Shown: one piece after another, positions 1 to 48,099 of the stretch
How positions within the stretch are numbered: the stretch's first letter is position 1
Layout of the letters: the number at the start of each line of letters is the position of its first letter
From: Channallabes apus
Taxonomy: Eukaryota; Chordata; Actinopteri; Siluriformes; Clariidae
Length of the DNA: 64,000 nt
Direction: 5' to 3'
Assembly (NCBI GenBank): GCA_030522415.1
Contig: CM060131.1
Location: 5,691,203-5,755,202 of the forward strand
Program-made: the position numbers and the translations under genes
Notes under the pieces: model-generated
What the model was told of the DNA's origin: nothing
The model's input: the letters and a program-made list of their open reading frames with translations, nothing else
Database searches by the model: none

Positions 1-627
1 CTTTAATAAAAAATAAATAAATAAATAAATAAACAAAAAAGAAAAATTATTATTTACACCTATATATAATTAATCACGGCACATTTCTATATAAAGATTT
101 TTCCTCACAGCATTTGTGGTTCAAAAAGTAATTTTTTTTTTTTATAAATTTATTTGCAGTTATATGGCAGACGCTCCACTTAAATCCAAGCTGATTAAAA
201 ATGTTAAAAAGGTTAAAATGCACATATTTATTCATAAAGTTATATATTAAAATTCATCTGCAATCCACTTTACCCCGTCCAGTTGTGGATTATGTTCCTA
301 TAGTGGTGTGTCGTGTTGTTTTTAATCCTGACTTCTTTTTTTTTTTTACTGAATATACAGTATTTCTGTTTTGTATACACCGAGTTTGAAATTATTTATC
401 TTCTCATTGCAAATGTCTCATCTGCCCTTTTCTAGAAGATCAACTAGATGATTGGCGGCAACAGAACCAGAGTAAATGCAACAACGGACTCTAGAAAACT
501 TCTCCAGAAGCTTGACAGAGTACAACAAAGTCTGCATACTTAAAAGTGTTTAAAGAGCACTTAGCTAATGTAGCGAATGGTGCGACACCTCAAATCCCTT
601 CCTGTTACATCATTATTATTTCTGTAC
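1..627. other. ppfia1 intron (left edge), no exon seen
   Basis: AT-rich intronic sequence downstream of coding exon 17. I looked for the next liprin-alpha block (the Lys-rich SSIGRLFGKKEK region) on the minus strand and did not find it. Confidence 0.6.
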
Positions 628-38868
<38,241 letters not shown>

Positions 38869-40188
38869 CTGGGACAGGGAGGGACAAAGACAGTTGGGTG
38901 AATGTGTCGATTAGGGTGAGTACGGCTGAAGTGACACCAACACTGATGACGAACTCTGTGTTTTACACGTTTATTATAAAACCTATTCCAACTCCGTTTC
39001 TACAAGTGCATTAAGATTATATTACATACGTATGATCTGATTTCGTCAATAACTTCCACATCATCATCATCTTATTAAAACTGCTAACAGATTGCGGGAG
39101 GTCAGATTTTTTTGGACTTGGACCAAGACATGGATTTCAGCCAAATAATCAGACTATACCATGTGTAACAGCTTATAAAAGCATCTAGAGAATAGAATCT
39201 CATGAGCAAACCACTTGCAGCTCTACCCCTTACCCCTACACTTAGCCCTACCCCTCCGTTTGGCGCGTTCACGTGAAGGGGTAGGAGTGTCTCATTTCTC
39301 TTTTGGTTGGAGGGGTAGGGGGAAGGGGAAGGGCCAGATAGCCCTCCAAACGAAGATTTTTCGGGACCTCACTTTAAACGACACTTTTCAACATGGCTGC
39401 TCACTCGAGCAAACAGACCCATAAATGTTAAGTAATGTTTGCCATTAATAAAGATTTTTATGACAAGTTTTCATTATATGTATATTACCTCTAGTCTTCT
39501 AGAAAATAGAATTGGGATTCAGCCTTTGTCACATGCCCTGGTTTAATAGCTATGGCTGAGTTCAGAGGACGAGACTAGCATGTGCTGCACACAGATATTT
39601 GAAGGAGACAGACACGTTGGTGACGTTGATTTCTAAACAGTGCTCTAACTGTCTTTAACTGACAGTAGTAAGAAATTAAGTGTCAGGGTGATGAAGTGAC
39701 AGTATGTTAGTAAGTATGAGAAAATCAAAACAGTATAGATAAGCAAACCAACCTGAAGTAGGAAAGCAACGTTCGAATCTATACATATAATAAAACTGTG
39801 AGGTCGGTCTGTGTGTGTGTACTATTTGGGGGACGTAAGATGAGTAATAGCACACATCAATATGGAATTTTTATCTTTCTTTGTTCGTGCACGTATCGCA
39901 TAAAAAAAAATATTAAGCTGTACACTTTAATATGCGCTTATGCGTGTGCAATTGAAATCTACTTAATAAATACGACTTCATTTCAGGGCAACACGTAATT
40001 TTTGTCAATTCCAAAATTCAACTGATGGCGCAGTAAAAAAAAATAAAACATTTATGCACTTTTAAATCCCATGTGAATGGAGTTACGGGCACATTCAGTT
40101 ATAAATAAAAGTGGTGGCGTGTTGGAGTTGACTGTAAGGCAGCGACATCCATCTGCCTGCACTCATGACTTTATATTATATTACTATA
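38869..40188. other. sequence upstream of ppfia1 start codon exon
   Basis: Begins with the acceptor of the first coding exon (pyrimidine-rich, CCCAG), so this is 5' UTR intron. The patch 39215-39375 is rich in CCCCTAC/GTAGGGG words in both orientations and looks like a fish dispersed repeat. Nothing else is recognised. Confidence 0.45.
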
Positions 40189-41808
40189 CAGTGGTGTGAA
40201 AAACTATTTGCCCCCCTCCTGATTTCTTATTCTTTTGCATGTTTGTCACACAAAATGTTTCTGATCATCAAACACATTTAACTATTAGTCAAAGATAACA
40301 CAAGTAAACACAAAATGCAGTTTTTAAATGAGGGGTTTTATTATTTAGGGAGAAAAAAAATCCAAACCTACATGGCCCTGTGTGAAAAAGTAATTGCCCC
40401 CTGAACCTAATAACTGGTTGGGCCACCCTTAGCAGCAATAACTGCAATCAAGCGTTTGCGATAACTTGCAACGAGTCTTTTACAGCGCTCTGGAGGAATT
40501 TTGGCCCACTCATCTTTGCAGAATTGTTGTAATTCAGCTTTATTTGAGGGTTTTCTAGCATGAACCGCCTTTTTAAGGTCATGCCACAACATCTCAATAG
40601 GATTCAGGTCAGGACTTTGACTAGGCCACTCCAAAGTCTTCATTTTGTTTTTCTTCAGCCATTCAGAGGTGGATTTGCTGGTGTGTTTTGGGTCATTGTC
40701 CTGCTGCAGCACCCAAGATCGCTTCAGCTTGAGTTGACTAACAGATGGCCGGACATTCTCCTTCAGGATTTTTTGGTAGACAGTAGAATTCATGGTTCCA
40801 TCTATCACAGCAAGCCTTCCAGGTCCTGAAGCAGCAAAACAACCCCAGACCATCACACTACCACCACCATATTTTACTGTTGGTATGATGTTCTTTTTCT
40901 GAAATGCTGTGTTACTTTTACGCCAGATGTAACGGGACACGCACCTTCCAAAAAGTTCAACTTTTGTCTCGTCGGTCCACAAGGTATTTTCCCAAAAGTC
41001 TTGGCAATCATTGAGATGTTTTTTAGCAAAATTGAGACGAGCCTTAATGTTCTTTTTGCTTAAAAGTGGTTTGCGCCTTGGAAATCTGCTATGCAGGCCA
41101 TTTTTGCCCAGTCTCTTTCTTATGGTGGAGTCGTGAACACTGACCTTAATTGAGGCAAGTGAGGCCTGCAGTTCTTCAGATGTTGTCCTGGGGTCTTTTG
41201 TGGCCTCTCGGATGAGTTGTCTCTGCGCTCTTGGGGTAATTTTGGTGGGCCGGCCACTCCTAGGAAGGTTCACCACTGTTCCATGTTTTTGCCATTTGTG
41301 GATAATGGCTCTCACTGTGGTTCGCTGGAGTCCCAAAACTTTAGAAATGGCTTTATAACCTTTACCAGACTGATAGATCTCAATTACTTTTGTTCTCATT
41401 TGTTCCTGAATTTCTTTGGATCTTGGCATGATGTCTAGCTTTTGAGGTGCTTTTGGTCTACTTCTCTGTGTCAGGTAGCTCCTATTTAAGTGATTTCTTG
41501 ATTGAAACAGGTGTGGCAGTAATCAGGCCTGGGGGTGACTACAGAAATTGAACTCAGGTGTGATAAACCACAGTTAAGTTATTTTTTAACAAGGGGGGCA
41601 ATCACTTTTTCACACAGGGCCATGTAGATTTGGAGTTTTATTTCTCCCTTAATAACGTAAACCTTCATTTAAAAACTGCATTTTGTGTTCAATTATATTA
41701 TCTTTGACTAATAGTTAACGGTTTTTGATGAGCAGAAACATTTAAGTGTGACAAACATGCAAAAGAATAAGAAATCAGGAAGGGGGCAAATAGTTTTTCA
41801 CACCACTG
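40189..41808 (-). mobile_element. Tc1-like IR/DR transposon, family A copy 2 (intact)
   Basis: 1,620 bp between TA dinucleotides, with the same about 200-bp inverted repeats and inner direct-repeat motifs as copy 1. All structural parts needed for an autonomous element are visible. It lies about 1.3 kb upstream of the ppfia1 start-codon exon. Confidence 0.96.
40407..41429 (-). CDS. Tc1-like transposase, intact ORF (340 aa)
   Basis: Cut-and-paste transposase that binds the terminal inverted repeats and inserts at TA. Residues 1-60 hold paired-like helix-turn-helix DNA binding (IYQSGKGYKAISKVLG, TTVRAIIHKWQKHG), followed by a GRPTK motif and a second HTH near 75-115. The catalytic triad is D153 (WTDETK), D244 (QQDNDPKH) and E279 (NPIE); D244 and E279 are separated by 34 residues, so DD34E as in Tc1. 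A glycine-rich YGGGS lies near 187-191. Length equals the family norm of about 340. It starts at the first ATG after the left repeat and ends KGGPTSY. It has no stop or frameshift, unlike the other copies in the window. Confidence 0.96.
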   Translation of the reverse strand: MPRSKEIQEQMRTKVIEIYQSGKGYKAISKVLGLQRTTVRAIIHKWQKHGTVVNLPRSGRPTKITPRAQRQLIREATKDPRTTSEELQASLASIKVSVHDSTIRKRLGKNGLHSRFPRRKPLLSKKNIKARLNFAKKHLNDCQDFWENTLWTDETKVELFGRCVSRYIWRKSNTAFQKKNIIPTVKYGGGSVMVWGCFAASGPGRLAVIDGTMNSTVYQKILKENVRPSVSQLKLKRSWVLQQDNDPKHTSKSTSEWLKKNKMKTLEWPSQSPDLNPIEMLWHDLKKAVHARKPSNKAELQQFCKDEWAKIPPERCKRLVASYRKRLIAVIAAKGGPTSY

Positions 41809-41838
41809 TATATATAGTGAAAGTCATCGCAACAGGAT

Positions 41839-41988
41839 ATTCAGTCACCTCACACGTCCTATGTCAGGGTTCGATTCCTGGCAATTCCTAGTGTGTTCTC
41901 CCCGTGCGTTTCCTCCGAGTGCTCCGGTTCTCCTTCCACATCCCAAAGACATGCAGGTTAGGCTAATCGTCCTAAAGTGCCTGGGGTG

Positions 41989-42021
<33 letters not shown>

Positions 42022-42042
42022 TTATATACACACACACACGTA
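41839..42042 (+). mobile_element. SINE (GTTCTCCCCGTGCGTTTCCT type), 5' part, split by Tc1
   Basis: Contains a B-box-like GGTTCGATTCCTGG, then GTTCTCCCCGTGCGTTTCCT and CAAAGACATGCAGGTTAGG, widespread in fish SINEs. It runs into (GT)n and is cut by the transposon at 42045. The 3' part resumes at 43619. Confidence 0.75.
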
Positions 42043-42044
42043 TA

Positions 42045-43616
42045 CAGTAGCTTGCAAAAGTATTTGGCCCCCTTGAACTTTTCCACATTTTGTTACATTA
42101 CAGCCACAAACATGAATCAATTTTATTGGAATTCCACGTGAAAGACCAATACAAAGTGGTGTACACGTGAGAAGCGGAACGAAAATCATACATGATTCCA
42201 AACATTTTTTATAAATAAATAACTGCAAAGTGGGGTGTGTGTAATTATTCAGCCCCCTTTGGTCTGAGTGCAGTCAGTTGCCCATAGACATTGCCTGATG
42301 AGTGCTAATGACTAAATAGAGTGCACCTGTGTGTAATCTAATGTCAGTACAAATACAGCTGCTCTATGACGGCCTCAGAGGTTGTCTAAGAGAATATTGG
42401 GAGCAACACCACCATGAAGACCAAAGAACACACCAGACAGGTCAGGGATAAAGTTATTGAGAAATTTAAAGCAGACAGGCTACAAAAAGATTTCCAAAGC
42501 CTTTAACATCCCACGGAGCCACTGTTCAAGCCATCATTCAGAAATGGAAGGAGTATGGCACAACTGTAAACCTACCAAGACAAGGCCGTCCACCTAAACT
42601 CACAGGCCGAACAAGGAGAGCGCTGATCAGAAATGCAGCCAAGAGGCCCATGGTGACTCTGGACGAGCTGCAGAGATCTACAGCTCAGGTGGGGGAATCT
42701 GTCCATAGGACAACTATTAGTCGTGCACTGCACAAAGTTGGCCTTTATGGAAGAGTGGCAAGAAGAAAGCCATTGTTAACAGAAAACCATAAGAAGTCCC
42801 GTTTGCACAGCAAACATGTGGAAGAAGGTGCTCTGGTCAGATGAGACCAAAATGGAACTTTTTGGCTAAAATGCAAAACGCTATGTGTGGCGGAGAACTA
42901 ACACTGCACATCACTCTGAACACACCATCCCCACTGTCAAATATGGTGGTGGCAGCATCATGCTCTGGGGGTGCTTCTCTTCAGCAGGGACAGGGAAGCT
43001 GGTCAGAGTTGATGGGAAGATGGATGGAGCCAAATGCAGGGCAATCTTGGAAGAAAACCTCTGCAAAAGACTTGAGACTGGGGCGGAGGTTCACCTTCCA
43101 GCTGGACAACAACCCTAAACATAAAGCCAGGGCAACAATGGAATGGTTTAAAACAAAACATATCCATGTGTTAGAATGGCCCAGTCAAAGTCCATATCTA
43201 AATCCAATCGAGAATCTGTGGCAAGATCTGAAAAGTGCTGTTCACAAACGCTGTCCATCTAATCTGACTGAGCTGGAGCTGTTTTGCAAAGAAGAATGGG
43301 CAACGATTTCAGTCTCTACCAGCTTTGCACATCTAGAGACATACCCTAAAAGACTGGCAGCTGTAATTGCAGCAAAAGGTGGTTCTACAAAGTATTGACT
43401 CAGGGGGCTGAATAATTACACACACCCCACTTTTCAGTTATTTATTTGTAAAAAAATGTTTGGAATCATGTATGATTTTCGTTCCACTTCTCACGTGTAC
43501 ACCACTTTGTATTGGTCTTTCACGTGGAATTCCAATAAAATTGATTCATGTTTGTGGCTGTAATGTGACAAAATGTGGAAAAGTTCAAGGGGGCCGAATA
43601 CTTTTGCAAGCCACTG
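42045..43616 (+). mobile_element. Tc1-like IR/DR transposon, family B
   Basis: 1,572 bp flanked by TA. Ends read CAGTAGCTTGCAAAAGTATT and CAGTGGCTTGCAAAAGTATT inward; the inverted repeats reach about 210 bp and end in an inner repeat near AATTATTCAGCCCCC. Sequence differs clearly from family A. It inserted into the CA/TA-rich part of a SINE. Confidence 0.93.
42414..43398 (+). pseudogene. Tc1-like transposase, family B, multiply broken
   Basis: Recognisable from MKTKEHTRQVRDKVIEKF to [12 protein letters not shown]. Breaks seen: a frameshift near 42475 (before GYKKISKA), another near 42520, a deletion near 42807 that removes residues just before the MWKKVLWSDETK motif, a TAA in place of a Gln codon near 42867, and a further frameshift near 43066. 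The first D (SDETK), second D (QLDNNPKH, with N for the usual second D) and E (NPIE) codons survive. Inactive. Confidence 0.93.
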
Positions 43617-43618
43617 TA

Positions 43619-43732
43619 TATACACACACACACACACATATGCCTTGTGATGGTTTGGCACCCTGTTCTCCTGGGATAGTCTCCAGGCCCCCGCGACCAT
43701 GTGTACATGATTAAACAGTATGATGAGTGAGT
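43619..43732 (+). mobile_element. SINE 3' part, downstream of Tc1 insertion
   Basis: Continues the SINE from 41839-42042: (CA)n, then CCTTGTGATGGTTTGGCACC, CCAGGCCCCCGCGACC and ATGATGAGTGAGTGAG. Sense order and orientation match the copies at 55316 and 59440, supporting one SINE split by one insertion. Confidence 0.7.
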
Positions 43733-44719
43733 GAGAGAGTTTTTATCCATTTCCATGGAAAGTTCATGAAAAAAATTTGTTTGTGTTATCGTTGCCATTC
43801 TAACCGTCATTCTGCACCACAGTGAGAATTAGCATGTTATGACAGTTTAATATCAGCACATGCCTACACTAGATCAACATATGAGGAAAACTGATGATCT
43901 GGCACTGTTGTTCCAAAGTCCCTCCACATTCCAGAGCAAAGCAGCTCCATGGGGAAAAAAATAACGAAGGCAGCTGAGCATAGCATTAAACGATTTAGCA
44001 TTAATCCATTTACTTAAAATCTATAACTACACACATTCCACACGTTATTCTGAACTATGCTGAGGATTTTTACACATGATTGTAAATTAAACTTCTGCGA
44101 TGCTTAATTTCCGAAAAGAAAATGGGGGAAAAAAATAAAAAATAAGTAAAATAAATTAAAAAAAAAAAAAAAAACACTGCAATGCATCTGTCTACAACCG
44201 AAACAGGACGGGTGCGTAACAACCCGAGCACGGTAATAACAGGTTTCGACTTAAAACGTAATCTTAAATGTGTACTGTCCTAGCGTCAATGTTTACCTTA
44301 GCAACATACAGTGTAAACCTTATAGGGATGTTAATGAATAACCATTCATTGATAAATCTCCCTTAAGACTTCTCTTATGAGGAAACAGTTCAGGTGTTTG
44401 TGTTTTTGAATGAGGACAGAGTACAGTATTATCAACAGCCTTATTATGGAGTTTGGGAGTCTCTGTCAGTTGCCTCTCTCCGAATCTCCTCCCCGTTTCA
44501 GTCTGATTTGTTTATAAGAGCTCAGGGAAGAAAACAAACGGTGAATTGTACGGATCAGTTTGCTGACTAACTAACGCGAGTGTTGTTAACATGCAGGGTG
44601 ATGGCAAAAACTTTGTTCATTTCATTTATAGCATCACTAATTCAGACATCCTATACATTGACCGCAGCTTCCTGAGGGCCACAAATCATATACAATATCC
44701 CGGAAATTGATTTTTCGAG

Positions 44720-44721
<2 letters not shown>

Positions 44722-44751
<30 letters not shown>
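44722..44751. repeat. (GA)n microsatellite
   Basis: About 15 GA units upstream of ppfia1 coding exon 1. Confidence 0.95.
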
Positions 44752-45652
44752 CATGCACATACAGGTTCGACTTGTGCTAAGTGCACCTATAACTGTTCTT
44801 AGTGTGTGGAGCTTTACATTAAACCTCTTTGTCTCTCTCCATCGGTCTCGTGCAGCAATCGAGTTACTCTGTATTGAGACACTGTGTGATAAAACTTTAC
44901 TCCAGTAAACAGGAAGTCTTATCAAAGAACATAATGCACTGCCTGACCCAAAAAAATTATAATAATAAAACATTGAAACCTTTAGGATTTCATTCAACCA
45001 CCTTTAGCTTTGATTACAGCACACAATGTGGTGGCTGGTTCATGTGTGAAAATGATTCCTCATGCACCTCTTTTATAATCTGAGTGCAGGAGTATGCCAG
45101 GGAAGAAAAACGTCACTGGTCATTCTTTACATTCAGGTCATCAGCAAACTTAATTTTATTGCCAAATGACGTTGCTGAGACTAGACTTGACCACCTGAAA
45201 CAACCTCAGATAATAACACTCTGTCTTGTACAGTGGACACTATGCATGATGGGTGCATCGCTTCACGCACCCCTCACTATGGAATAGGCTCAATCTGGAC
45301 TCATCAGACCACATGACATTTTTCCGCTGCGCCAAAGTCCAATCTTTATGCTCCTAACAAAATTTAAGATTTAAGATTTTTTTTTCTGATCAGTCTCAGT
45401 AATAAGTGGTTAGTTTAAGAGATATCCATTCATCATTTTTTCCGACCACATTTCTTCCACAAAGGTGACACCGTCCTTCCAGGTTCTGGTAATGTGTTTC
45501 AGGGTTCTTGACCCAGTTCTAGGGGGGGCTATATATCCAAAATCTTCTATCACAGTGGAAGCAATTTTCTACCTTGATAACGATATACATCACAATAGAG
45601 CAATTTGTGTTTGTATCTGAAAATGCATATATAAAAATTCAAAGAAACTGTT

Positions 45653-45954
45653 TTACATAATGTAATTTTTTTTTAACTGAATTGCTGAGGTTTGCGGCAT
45701 TTTTTTACTTTGGCCATATTCATCTGGATGCTTGTATTTCAGATGATAGAAAAGGTTTGACGTGTTTCCACCACTTGTTAAAACAGTGCACTTGTGTACC
45801 TCGCAAATCACGTTCATCTCATTCGTATCACTTTTCTTATACTCAAACCAATTCCACACCACAGACGAGGCACCTTTATTCTTTACAATCTCCTCGTTCT
45901 TGGTTACTTCACATGTAAGCAAACTCACTGCTGCTGCAGCGTCTTCTTCCATTG
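45653..45954 (-). pseudogene. hAT transposase N-terminal remnant with BED-type finger
   Basis: Encodes MEEDAAAAVSLLTCE, then VVWNWFEYKK, a cysteine pair (CEVHKC), GGNTSNLFYHLKYKHP with His-x4-His, and stops soon after. The aromatic WNWF motif plus Cys/His pattern is typical of BED zinc fingers at the N-terminus of hAT transposases and ZBED proteins. The RNase H-like catalytic and dimerisation regions are absent. The cysteine spacing is four rather than two residues, so zinc binding is uncertain. Confidence 0.7.
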
Positions 45955-45967
45955 TCGAAGTGTATGT

Positions 45968-46496
45968 GAAGCCAAACACATACAAAGAGGGACGAAACCG
46001 CGGCACCCGATTGAACCGAATATCTGGCGGCCCAGTGGACCGCGCAGCGCGACTATCTGGATAGCGCAGAGATGATCTGGTTTATTTGCGTAGCCCGGTG
46101 GATCGCGCAGCGCGGACCAACATGAGAAGCGGTGCTCCGAATCACAAACCTGCGCGACCCACTGTTTTTTATTTAAAAACAATTCATTTAAAATGTCAGG
46201 ACTGTTTAATATTGTTTCCGCCTTGCCATGCCTGGTTTGTACATGCGCATCCCAGCAGGGTAAAATGTAATTTGATGGTCGGCGCGGTCTATTTCTGTCA
46301 GAGCAGGTTTGTGAGCAGGTTTGTGATCCGAGCGGCGCTACTCAGGTTGGTCCGCGCTGCACGATCCACCAGATCATCTCTACGCTATTCAGATTGTCGT
46401 GCTGCTCTGTCCACTGGGCCGCGCAGATATTTGTTCTGCCCACGCCGGCTCAATCGGGTGCCACGGTTTCGTCCCACTTTAGATGTGTTTGGCTTC
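45968..46496. repeat. long imperfect palindrome (foldback) inside hAT element
   Basis: The left arm from GAAGCCAAACACA at 45968 is matched in reverse by TGTGTTTGGCTTC ending at 46496. Matching continues through GACGAAACCG, GGCACCCGATTGA, GCGGCCCAGTGGAC, GAGATGATCTGG and GCAGCGCGGACCAAC. The arms are about 190 bp around a loop of about 140 bp, and are CpG-rich relative to the flanks. Confidence 0.8.
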
Positions 46497-47309
46497 CCAT
46501 AGAAGTGAATGTGTATTGCGTGGTTACGTAACGTGCAACGTCACGTGATCTCAATCGCGATTAAGCCGATAGACCAAAATCTCTACTGGTTGACAAATTT
46601 CTACCGGTTAACCGTGTCTACCGGTTTATCGTCCACCCCTACCCAGTTCCAGTAATTTCCAATCTCCCTCATTGTTCTGTTTGCATGATGCAGAACAATA
46701 ATTTAGGCCGTGTTTTTTAGCTAGGCAGTGTACACACAGTGTAACGTAATGTAACATGTTATATGATATTTGATATAATGCATGCCTTTACACTTTCTGT
46801 AATACCACAGTGCCTGAAACATTTTATATGGAAAGCACAGAATTTATTCAGTCATTTATTCATTTGTCTCACATAATTGTGCCATTATGTTTAAATAAAA
46901 CTCTGTTCAACTATTGGTTAATTAAAATGTGTAAAACTTGCAACTATATTATGTTACATTACATATTTTAACATGGTTTTACTTTTTGAATACATAAACT
47001 ACATACTATAAAACACCAAAACATCACCTGACAAAGTGCCATAAAAATCTTTAAAACTCTGTGTACCTGAAACCACTACCCATGTGTACATTTTGTTCAT
47101 GATGATGTGCATCATCCAAGATATTTTGTTGAAAGAAGCCTGTTTTTGAAAGCGCTTATTCCTCAAACCTCTACATGTCCAAAAAGAGATGATGAAATAA
47201 TAGAGAGGGGAGAAGAAGCCCCTCATTGTAACCTAATTTTTACAAATATAACCTCATTTTTACCTCAGCAAACTGTACGCTGATAAGGAGGTCAAACGCT
47301 GAGAGATTT

Positions 47310-47600
47310 ACGCTAGTGCGCGGGGGAGGGAGGGGGGAGGGGGGGGTGGTTGATGGGTCTCAGTTCACAGCTTTGATTCCAGTGAAGAAGAGCGGCAGAT
47401 GGGGACCTGCAGGATACCTGAACAAGAGCATCGGACTAACCAATCGGCACGCTGCATGCTCACCTGCGTGCTATAACGCGCGGCCATCTGTAGCCAAACC
47501 TGTAAAGCTGCTTTCTTCCGGTCCACTGTGTTTGAGGTCCAGCTGAGGCAACACAATACTACAAACAATACGGATTAGATTTCAGTCTAGGTCAGGTGAC
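47310..47600 (-). promoter_or_regulatory. candidate ppfia1 promoter / 5' UTR exon A
   Basis: A CpG-containing GC-rich patch in AT-rich surroundings. On the minus strand it has an ETS-type GACCGGAAG, a YY1-like CAGATGGCCGC and a consensus donor CAG|GTGAGC whose last exonic base is 47464. It lies about 8.6 kb upstream of the start-codon exon. A G-rich run (47323-47347) is adjacent. Function is inferred only. Confidence 0.3.
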
Positions 47601-47789
47601 ACGCTTGCCACGGACATAAAATGTGGTGTAAAAGATTTGCCATTTTCCTCCCTTCATGTGGTAACAATGACAAAACCAACAAAATAAGTACGAAACAAAG
47701 AGAAAGTAAATAATGACAATGATGTAGTTGCACTGGTAAACACTCTTTAACTGGACACACATCTAGTCAATTCCACGGTAGTCTAAAAA

Positions 47790-48065
47790 AAATAAGACTT
47801 CAATTTGCTAGAGAGCATAGAGAAGGAACTGTGAAGCAGTTGGAAAAAGGTCATGTGGTCTAAGGGGTTCAGATTTACCCTGTTGCAGAGTGATGAGGAA
47901 GAAGAGAGGGGGATGAAGTGATGCACCCATCATGACTTGTGCCTACTGTCCGAGCCTGTGGGGGGCAGCGTTATGATCTGCGGTTGTTTCTGTTGGACAA
48001 CGATGGCGGAATTCATCAGCCTCAAATTGTGAAAGACAGGTTCACGGTTGCACGAGACATTTTCC
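47790..48065 (+). mobile_element. degenerate Tc1-like transposase fragment
   Basis: GGTCATGTGGTCT followed by CAGATTTACCCTGTTGCAGAG and GCACCCATCATG, GGCAGCGTTATGATCTGCGG are decayed versions of a fish Tc1 transposase core (VMWSDES, the GG-VMIWG region). No inverted repeats were located. Different family from A and B. Confidence 0.65.
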
Positions 48066-48099
48066 GGTAACCATAATATTATAGTCATTTAAAATATTT

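Larger units (their letters stand above)
45520..46641 (-). mobile_element. hAT-derived element with 8-bp target duplication
   Basis: 1,122 bp bounded by an exact 8-bp duplication CCCAGTTC at 45512-45519 and 46642-46649. The right end reads TAGGGGTGGACGATAAACCG inward; the left end TAGGGGGGGC matches only partly. It holds a short BED-finger ORF and a large palindrome (45968-46496). Too short for a full hAT transposase, so non-autonomous. Confidence 0.8.
44937..46730 (-). mobile_element. old Tc1-like relic interrupted by hAT element
   Basis: Left end CACTGCCTGACCCAAAAAAA and right end, reverse-complemented, CACTGCCTAGCTAAAAAACA form decayed terminal inverted repeats; TA follows the right end. 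On the minus strand a fragment near 45285-45345 translates to a Tc1 motif VMWSDESR. The interior is split by the element at 45520-46641. Heavily mutated. Confidence 0.65.

Noticed and set aside
39215..39375. CCCTAC/GTAGGG-rich stretch as interstitial telomere repeat
   Set aside because: The words are CCCCTAC with irregular spacing, not TTAGGG units; it looks like a fish dispersed repeat.
45762..46075. Overlapping plus-strand ORFs of about 100 codons
   Set aside because: Antisense to the BED-finger remnant and running into the palindrome; no family match.
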